Origin: an uncultured Robinsoniella sp.
GTDB taxonomy: Bacteria > Bacillota > Clostridia > Lachnospirales > Lachnospiraceae
Assembly: GCA_900539655.1 (NCBI GenBank)
Contig: UQCR01000013.1
Location: 24,704 to 88,703 of the forward strand
Length of the DNA stretch: 64,000 nt
Direction: 5' to 3'
Shown here: in pieces, positions 59,166 to 64,000 of the stretch
How the letters are laid out: every line of letters starts with the position of its first letter
How positions within the stretch are numbered: position 1 is the stretch's first letter
The notes under the pieces: generated by a model
The model's database searches: none
What the model was told of the DNA's origin: nothing
What the model saw: the letters and a program-made list of their open reading frames with translations, nothing else
Made by a program: the position numbers and the translations under genes

Positions 59166-60404
59166 TTACTCCTCTCTATATTTCTTCACTAAAATACTGG
59201 AGTTGTGTCCGCCAAAACCAAGGGAATTGCTGATTGCATATTCCAGCGGTTCTTCAATTGCTTTTCCTGCAACATAGTTTAAATCCAGTTCTTCATCCGG
59301 TACTGAATATCCAACGGTAGGATGAATATATCCTTCTTCGATTTCTTTGATACAGGTGATGAATTCAATGGAGCCTGCAGCTCCTAACATATGTCCGGTA
59401 ATGGATTTTGTAGAGTTAACACGAATATTATAAGCATGATCACCAAATGCTTTTTTGATAGCTCTGGTTTCAAATAAGTCATTGTGATGGGTACTGGTAC
59501 CGTGTGCATTGATATAGGTAATATCTTCCGGCTTTAAACCTGCTTCTTTTACTGCGTTTAACATAGCTCTTGCAGCGCCCTCTCCGTCTTCTGCAGGAGA
59601 AGTAATATGATAAGCATCACTTGTTGCTCCATATCCGCCAAGTTCGGCATAAATGTGGGCACCACGTTTTTTCGCATGCTCCAGTTCTTCCAGCACGACC
59701 ACTGCAGCACCTTCAGCCATAATGAATCCGCTTCTTTCTTTGTCGAAAGGTATGGAACATCTTTTCGGATCTGTTGCACCGGAAAGTGCAGTTAATGCAG
59801 CAAATCCGCCAACTCCAATTGGACAGATTGATGCTTCTGATCCACCGGCAACCATTACATCTGCATCGCCAAACTGGATGGTACGGAAGGCTTCACCGAT
59901 AGAGTGGGTTCCGGTTGCACAGGCAGTTACCACATTGATACTTTTCCCTTTTAAACCAAACTGAATGGATACATTTCCGGCAGCCATATTGGAAATCATA
60001 AGGGGTACCAGAAGAGGATTAACACGGCTGGGGCCTTTTTCTACCAGTCTGGTGTGTTCTCTTTCTGCTGCCTGAAGACTTCCGATACCGGAACCAACAG
60101 AACATCCAACCATATATGGATCTTCTTTTGACATGTCTATTCCGGAATCTTCAAATGCTTCTTTGGACGCAGCAACTGCATACTGGGAGAATAATTCCAT
60201 ACGTTTTGCTGCTTTAAAGTCCATAAAATCTTTTGCAACAAAATCCTTGATTTCTGCTGCGAGTTTTGCCCGGTACTCCGTACAGTCAAATCTGGTAATC
60301 GGAGCAAATCCTGTTCTTTCATTTTTTACGCTGTCCCAAAAACTCTCTACATTTAAACCAACCGGTGTGATTGCGCCCATTCCTGTAACTACTACTCTTC
60401 TCAT
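59166..60404 (-). CDS. fabF: 3-oxoacyl-ACP synthase II
   Basis: Condenses acyl-ACP with malonyl-ACP during elongation. 412 residues. The Cys-His-His triad is visible: NVVTACATGTHSIG (nucleophile Cys), INAHGTSTHHND (first His) and KSITGHMLGAAGSIE (second His). The N-terminus is RRVVVTGMGAITPVG. An AGGTAGC site lies before the ATG. The 165-base gap to fabG contains a hairpin. Confidence 0.96.
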   Translation of the reverse strand: MRRVVVTGMGAITPVGLNVESFWDSVKNERTGFAPITRFDCTEYRAKLAAEIKDFVAKDFMDFKAAKRMELFSQYAVAASKEAFEDSGIDMSKEDPYMVGCSVGSGIGSLQAAEREHTRLVEKGPSRVNPLLVPLMISNMAAGNVSIQFGLKGKSINVVTACATGTHSIGEAFRTIQFGDADVMVAGGSEASICPIGVGGFAALTALSGATDPKRCSIPFDKERSGFIMAEGAAVVVLEELEHAKKRGAHIYAELGGYGATSDAYHITSPAEDGEGAARAMLNAVKEAGLKPEDITYINAHGTSTHHNDLFETRAIKKAFGDHAYNIRVNSTKSITGHMLGAAGSIEFITCIKEIEEGYIHPTVGYSVPDEELDLNYVAGKAIEEPLEYAISNSLGFGGHNSSILVKKYREE

Positions 60405-60537
60405 GTTGCTACCTCCGTTATATCTGCATCCTCTGCAGGTGTCATTTTACTGTATTATTACTTCCTGTAATATTTATCATTATTAATGCAATGTAGTGCT
60501 AAAGCAATTCAATACAAATACTTACTTTCGTATTAAC

Positions 60538-60557
60538 GCTGGTACTAATGTACCAGC
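60538..60557 (-). promoter_or_regulatory. Hairpin between fabG and fabF
   Basis: GCTGGTAC and GTACCAGC form a perfect 8-bp stem with a 4-base loop, about 12 bases after the fabG stop, with no T-run. It may set transcript cleavage or partial termination and so the ratio of the two halves of the operon. The rest of the 165-base gap shows nothing else clear. Confidence 0.5.
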
Positions 60558-60568
60558 TGGTTGTTATA

Positions 60569-61309
60569 CTAGATTGCCATTCCACCGTCTACACTGATTA
60601 CCTGTCCGGTAATGTAATCTGCACGGTCAGAAGCCAGAAAGGCCGCCATTTCAGCTATATCCTCTACTTTTCCAAATCGTTTTAATGGAATCTGTGCAAT
60701 GGACTGTTCTTTTATGGCATCGGATAATACATCGGTCATTTCTGTAGCAATAAATCCTGGTGCTATTGCATTTACAGTAATACCTCTGCTTGCCAGTTCT
60801 CTTGCCATTGATTTTGTAAGTCCGATAACACCTGCTTTAGAAGCGGAATAATTTGCCTGCCCCATATTGCCAAGGACACCGGATACCGATGCGATATTGA
60901 TGATTTTACCACTTCTCTGTTTTAACATTTGTCTGGATAAATGGCGGATTGTATTAAATGACCCTTTTAGATTTATATCGATTACGGAATCAAAATCTGA
61001 TTCACTCATTTTCATAATTAGATTATCTTTTGTAATTCCTGCATTATTCACTAAAATATCGATGTGCTTGTATTCGGCTAGCAGTGTTTTCATCATTTGT
61101 TCTGTGCTGTCATAATCGGCAACATTACATTGAAATGATATTGCATTGCCACCGTTTTCTATAATCTGGGCAACTACTTCTTCTGCTTTATCTTTGGAAC
61201 CATTATAGTTTACAACTACAAATGCACCATCCATAGCCAGTTTTAAAGCAATTGCTTTACCGATTCCCCTGGACGCACCGGTTACCAGTGCTACTTTATT
61301 TTCTAACAT
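60569..61309 (-). CDS. fabG: 3-oxoacyl-ACP reductase
   Basis: NADPH-dependent reduction of 3-oxoacyl-ACP. 246 residues, short-chain dehydrogenase fold. The nucleotide motif is VTGASRGIGKAIA, followed by NNAGITKDNLIMKM. The Ser-Tyr-Lys catalytic set is in IASVSGVLGNMGQANYSASKAG, and the C-terminus is ITGQVISVDGGMAI. It follows fabD by about 25 bases. Confidence 0.96.
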   Translation of the reverse strand: MLENKVALVTGASRGIGKAIALKLAMDGAFVVVNYNGSKDKAEEVVAQIIENGGNAISFQCNVADYDSTEQMMKTLLAEYKHIDILVNNAGITKDNLIMKMSESDFDSVIDINLKGSFNTIRHLSRQMLKQRSGKIINIASVSGVLGNMGQANYSASKAGVIGLTKSMARELASRGITVNAIAPGFIATEMTDVLSDAIKEQSIAQIPLKRFGKVEDIAEMAAFLASDRADYITGQVISVDGGMAI

Positions 61310-61334
61310 ATATACTCCTTTATAAACGTCATAT

Positions 61335-62258
61335 CTACATGGACAAAGCTGATAATACTTTTTCTATATCTTCTGTTTTTTCAACATTTAATGCCGTCAT
61401 ATTGCGGTTGATCTTACGTAAAAAACCACTGAGGGTTTTGCCGGGTCCGATTTCTATAAAAGTATCAACACCCTGGGCTATCATATTTTCAACACTCTGC
61501 TGCCAACGTACAGAAGAATATATCTGCTTTTGCAGCAATTCCTTCACCTGGCTTTTATCCGACACATATTGTGCTGTTACATTGGAAACGTAAGGCGTTG
61601 TGACATCCTGAATTTCCACTTCATCCAATACTTTCGAAAGCTTGCTGCCGGCTTCAGTTAACATCGCGGAATGAAATGGCCCGCTTACATTCAGCGGAAC
61701 GATTCTTCTTGCACCGGCTTCTTTAAGCGTATCACAGGCTTTCTGTACGGCTGACGCTTCTCCTGTAATTGCGATCTGCCCCGGACAATTGTAATTTGCC
61801 ACGCTGACAATGCCATCTGTTTGTTCACAGATTTCTGCAATCTTATCTCCATCCATACCGATTACCGCAGCCATTGCACCACCGGAAGGAACAGCTTCCT
61901 GCATGAAGATACCCCTCTGACGTACGACTTTAAACGCATCTTCCAGGGACAATACTTTGGATGCAGCCAGTGCTCCGTATTCTCCAAGGCTCAATCCCGC
62001 ATTTACACAGGAGCGCAGACCTTTATCTTCCAGAACTTTTAAGATTGCTGCGGATACAGCCAGCATACAGACCTGGGTATATTCCGTTATATTTAATTTG
62101 TCATTTTCTTCAAAACACAGTGCCGGGATATCCAGTCCGGTAACTTTAGATGCCAGATCAAAGATCTCTTTACTGGATTCATATTGTTCATAAAAATCCT
62201 TACCCATGCCTATGTACTGCGCACCCTGACCGGGGAACACAAATGCAATTTTATTCAT
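61335..62258 (-). CDS. fabD: Malonyl-CoA:ACP transacylase
   Basis: Loads malonyl groups onto ACP. 307 residues from the ATG at 62258, preceded by AAAGGG; a longer frame from 62294 includes intergenic repeat sequence and is not likely. Motifs are AFVFPGQGAQYIGMGKDFYEQY, the nucleophile elbow GLSLGEYGAL (Leu in place of the usual His before SLGE), and a late GPFHSAML catalytic His. It lies after fabK in the cluster. Confidence 0.94.
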   Translation of the reverse strand: MNKIAFVFPGQGAQYIGMGKDFYEQYESSKEIFDLASKVTGLDIPALCFEENDKLNITEYTQVCMLAVSAAILKVLEDKGLRSCVNAGLSLGEYGALAASKVLSLEDAFKVVRQRGIFMQEAVPSGGAMAAVIGMDGDKIAEICEQTDGIVSVANYNCPGQIAITGEASAVQKACDTLKEAGARRIVPLNVSGPFHSAMLTEAGSKLSKVLDEVEIQDVTTPYVSNVTAQYVSDKSQVKELLQKQIYSSVRWQQSVENMIAQGVDTFIEIGPGKTLSGFLRKINRNMTALNVEKTEDIEKVLSALSM

Positions 62259-62266
62259 TCTTATAC

Positions 62267-62320
62267 CCTTTGCATATTGCAGGCTCGCCTGCAATACTGC
62301 TACCCTTTCACACTTTTCAT
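62267..62320. repeat. Short palindromic intergenic repeat (copy before fabD)
   Basis: The leftward strand carries GTGAAAGGGTAGCAGTATTGC, then AGGCGAGCCT and GCAATATGCAAAGGG. It matches the copy before xth over its whole length with a few changes and, like it, provides the ribosome site of the following gene. Confidence 0.5.
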
Positions 62321-62334
62321 CTATGTCTGAAACA

Positions 62335-63258
62335 TTATGAAATTAATAATTTTCCGGCTTCCGACATCATTTCCTCTATCATTTCCAAGCAGCTTTGTTC
62401 CTTTTTGATCAAGCCTGCAATCTGGCCTGCCATCACAGTTCCTGTGATTACATCGCCTTCCATTACTGCACTCCGCAGAGAGCCCAGTGTCAGATATTCC
62501 AGCTCTTCAAAGGAAGCTCCTGATTTTTCTAATTTTACGTATTCTCTTGTCATTTTATTTCTCAGGGAACGGACCGGATGTCCTGTTGTAGTCCCTGTAA
62601 CTTCTGAATCAATATCTTTTGCTTTAATGACTCTGTCCTTATAATTTTGATGAACAATGGATTCCTTAGCCACTACAAAACGGGTACCGATCTGTACAGC
62701 CTCTGCACCAAGCATCATGGCTGCTGCAAATCCTCTTCCGTCACCAATGCCGCCTGCTGCGATTACCGGAATTTCTACCGCATCCACAACCTGGGGAACC
62801 AGTGTCATCGTTGTCTGTGATCCGATATGTCCGCCGGATTCCATACCTTCTGCAATGACTGCATCTGCCCCGTATTTCTCCATTCTTCTTGCCAGAGCTA
62901 CGGAAGCAACAACAGGAATTACTTTTATGCCGGCGGCCTTCCACAGTTCCATGTATTTTTCAGGATTGCCGGCTCCGGTGGTAACTGCCTTAACACCTTC
63001 TTCTGCAACTACCTTTGCCACCTCATCTGCATGGGGGCTAAGAAGCATTATATTTACTCCAAACGGTTTATCTGTCAGTTCTTTTGCTTTACGAATTTCT
63101 TCCCGTACTACTTCTGCCGGAGCACTTGCAGCACCGATTAATCCAAAGCCGCCCGCTTCAGATACAGCAGCAGCAAGATGATGTTCAGCTACCCATGCCA
63201 TACCGCCCTGGATAATTGGATATTCAATTCCTAAAAGCTCGGTTACTCTTGTCGTCAT
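62335..63258 (-). CDS. fabK: Enoyl-ACP reductase II (FMN-dependent)
   Basis: Last reductive step of each elongation cycle. 307 residues, normal for FabK. Motifs are GIEYPIIQGGMAWVAEHHLAAAVSEAGGFGLIG, GVNIMLLSPHADEV, AVIAEGMESGGHIG (catalytic-His region), PVIAAGGIGDGRGFAAAMMLGAEAVQIGTRFV and the C-terminal GQIAGLI. FabK enzymes are not inhibited by triclosan. It lies between acpP and fabD. No fabI is present in the window. Confidence 0.95.
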   Translation of the reverse strand: MTTRVTELLGIEYPIIQGGMAWVAEHHLAAAVSEAGGFGLIGAASAPAEVVREEIRKAKELTDKPFGVNIMLLSPHADEVAKVVAEEGVKAVTTGAGNPEKYMELWKAAGIKVIPVVASVALARRMEKYGADAVIAEGMESGGHIGSQTTMTLVPQVVDAVEIPVIAAGGIGDGRGFAAAMMLGAEAVQIGTRFVVAKESIVHQNYKDRVIKAKDIDSEVTGTTTGHPVRSLRNKMTREYVKLEKSGASFEELEYLTLGSLRSAVMEGDVITGTVMAGQIAGLIKKEQSCLEMIEEMMSEAGKLLIS

Positions 63259-63318
63259 ATTGGACCTCCATTCAACGAAACATATAGTAAAGCCGACGGA
63301 TACCGCCGACTTTTTAAA

Positions 63319-63552
63319 TTATTCTTCTACACCTTTTGCTTTTAAGTAATCCAGAACTTTTCCAACTGTAGTAAGTTCTTCCAGGTCTTCTGCAGGAATT
63401 TCAACAGAATACTCATCTTCCAAAGCCATTACCAGCTCAAACAAATCTAAAGAATCGGCTCCCAGATCTTCTTTGAATGAAGTCTCTAATGTAATATTCT
63501 CAGTTTCACAATTTAATTGCTCAGCGATAATGTCTTTCATTTTTTCTAACAT
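63319..63552 (-). CDS. acpP: Acyl carrier protein
   Basis: Carries growing acyl chains on a phosphopantetheine. 77 residues. The modified serine is Ser34 in LGADSLDLFELVMALEDEY. AAAAGGAG lies before the ATG at 63552. It is the first gene of the leftward fatty acid synthesis cluster, directly after the promoter and operator. The usual upstream genes fabT and fabH are not between it and the window edge. Confidence 0.96.
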   Translation of the reverse strand: MLEKMKDIIAEQLNCETENITLETSFKEDLGADSLDLFELVMALEDEYSVEIPAEDLEELTTVGKVLDYLKAKGVEE

Positions 63553-63591
63553 GGTTTTTTCTCCTTTTAATTCAGAAATTAAGTTTTATTC

Positions 63592-63613
63592 ATCAAATAT
63601 TTTGATATTCAAA
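63592..63613. promoter_or_regulatory. Overlapping TTTGA/TCAAA palindromes downstream of the fab promoter
   Basis: ATCAAATATTTTGAT (63592-63606) and TTTGATATTCAAA (63601-63613) are both perfect dyads with a 3-base centre and overlap by six bases. They lie over the expected start of transcription. The sequence fits the TTTGA-N3-TCAAA boxes of FabT, a MarR-family repressor of fatty acid synthesis in Firmicutes. The regulator gene is not in the window. Confidence 0.65.
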
Positions 63614-63641
63614 GTATATAAGAGGAGGTGTGTTTTGTCAA
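63613..63641 (-). promoter_or_regulatory. Consensus promoter of the fab-acc cluster
   Basis: TTGACA (63636-63641) and TATACT (63613-63618), 17-base spacer, leftward, about 60 bases before acpP. Confidence 0.85.
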
Positions 63642-63923
63642 GAAATATTTTGTGAATTTATTTTGAATCCGAAAGTAAAAGACTGTTGAATTTGATATTG
63701 CGGCTGTTTGGTAAAGCCCATTGAAATGGATGTTGAGGCGATTTGGTACTTGTCCGGGTAAGTAAATGTAAATTTTTTTATATAGAAAAATTTGGAGAAG
63801 AATTAGTACTGTTGCGTACGTTTTAGGATGTTCTATTAAATGCATTATATTTGGGTTTTGCTGAGGAAGGGACGCTTTGTGTAATATAGGTAGTGTACGG
63901 AAAGATGGGCGCGGGAAACTGAT
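63642..63923. other. A/T-rich intergenic region with no supported gene
   Basis: About 280 bases upstream of the fab promoter. I see no convincing coding frame, RNA gene or terminator here; a 78-codon frame on the minus strand has biased A/T composition and no ribosome site. Confidence 0.5.
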
Positions 63924-64000
63924 ATGGACTCCGTCAGCTTGCCGCAGAACTGGTATTTTCTAACCTTTGCGGAGCGCTTTTTGGCGGCACGCGGGCATTC
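63924..64000 (+). CDS. Possible ORF start cut by the window edge
   Basis: The frame from ATG at 63924 (MDSVSLPQNWYFLTF onward) is open to the end. It is much more GC-rich than the sequence before it and has no clear ribosome site. It may be the edge of a different gene or of a repeated element. No function is proposed. Confidence 0.2.
   Translation, partial: MDSVSLPQNWYFLTFAERFLAARGH

Noticed and set aside
63609..63845. 78-codon minus-strand frame upstream of acpP
   Set aside because: It overlaps the fab promoter, has A/T-driven composition and no ribosome site.
1..64000. CRISPR arrays, transposases, integrases, phage genes, toxin-antitoxin pairs, rRNA
   Set aside because: I looked for regularly spaced repeats and for hallmark proteins and saw none in the window.

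Overview
The window looks like a chromosomal segment of a low-to-mid GC Firmicute, most likely a Lachnospiraceae-type Clostridium. Supporting signs are strong AGGAGG ribosome sites, consensus TTGACA/TATAAT promoters, a Firmicute-style acc/fab cluster, BglG/RAT sugar control, DUF1292, DUF5662, DUF3810 and UPF0303 family proteins, and a stand-alone FliB-like protein. The placement is inferred from gene content only. No prophage, insertion sequence, CRISPR array or rRNA was found. The window is mostly core metabolism with small regulatory elements between genes.

Layout. 0-6.4 kb: a DUF3810 membrane protein, an S41 peptidase, enolase, and an ahpC plus thioredoxin-reductase-like pair. 6.4-11.9 kb: a heterodimeric ABC exporter preceded by a promoter, a 34-codon leader ORF and an intrinsic terminator (a probable ribosome-controlled attenuator), then a FliB-like protein and tRNA-Leu(CAA). 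12-20.9 kb: DAP decarboxylase, two tandem LTA-synthase-like proteins, pyruvate kinase, a rhomboid-like protein with a zinc ribbon, and CorA. 21-31.5 kb: chorismate synthase, a lactonase-fold protein, a polyamine uptake operon (XRE-cupin regulator, PotA, PotB, fused PotC-PotD, flavin reductase), an NSS symporter, an RluA pseudouridine synthase and a UPF0303 protein. 31.6-35.3 kb: an HPr, a glucose-type PTS IICBA and its BglG-family antiterminator, with two RAT/terminator elements. 35.4-41 kb: a 1840-residue secreted GH2 enzyme. 41-52 kb: trpS, luxS, DUF5662, a GH13 protein that has lost catalytic residues, an ABC-F ATPase, exonuclease III, a ClC transporter, a DUF1292 protein and a UvrD-type helicase. 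52-63.6 kb: gltX, then a type II fatty acid synthesis cluster read leftward: acpP, fabK, fabD, fabG, fabF, accB, fabZ, accC, fused accDA and a second FabK-like flavoprotein. A consensus promoter with a palindromic operator drives it and a hairpin terminator closes it. fabH and fabT are not in the window.

How the genes connect. The fab/acc genes form one nearly complete route from acetyl-CoA to acyl-ACP. The PTS, its antiterminator and an HPr form a sugar uptake and sensing unit. The pot genes form a polyamine importer with its own regulator. The most distinctive items are the leader-peptide attenuator of the exporter, the GH13 pseudoenzyme, an HPr with lysine at position 46, the reversed domain order of the AhpF-like reductase, and several palindromic intergenic repeats.
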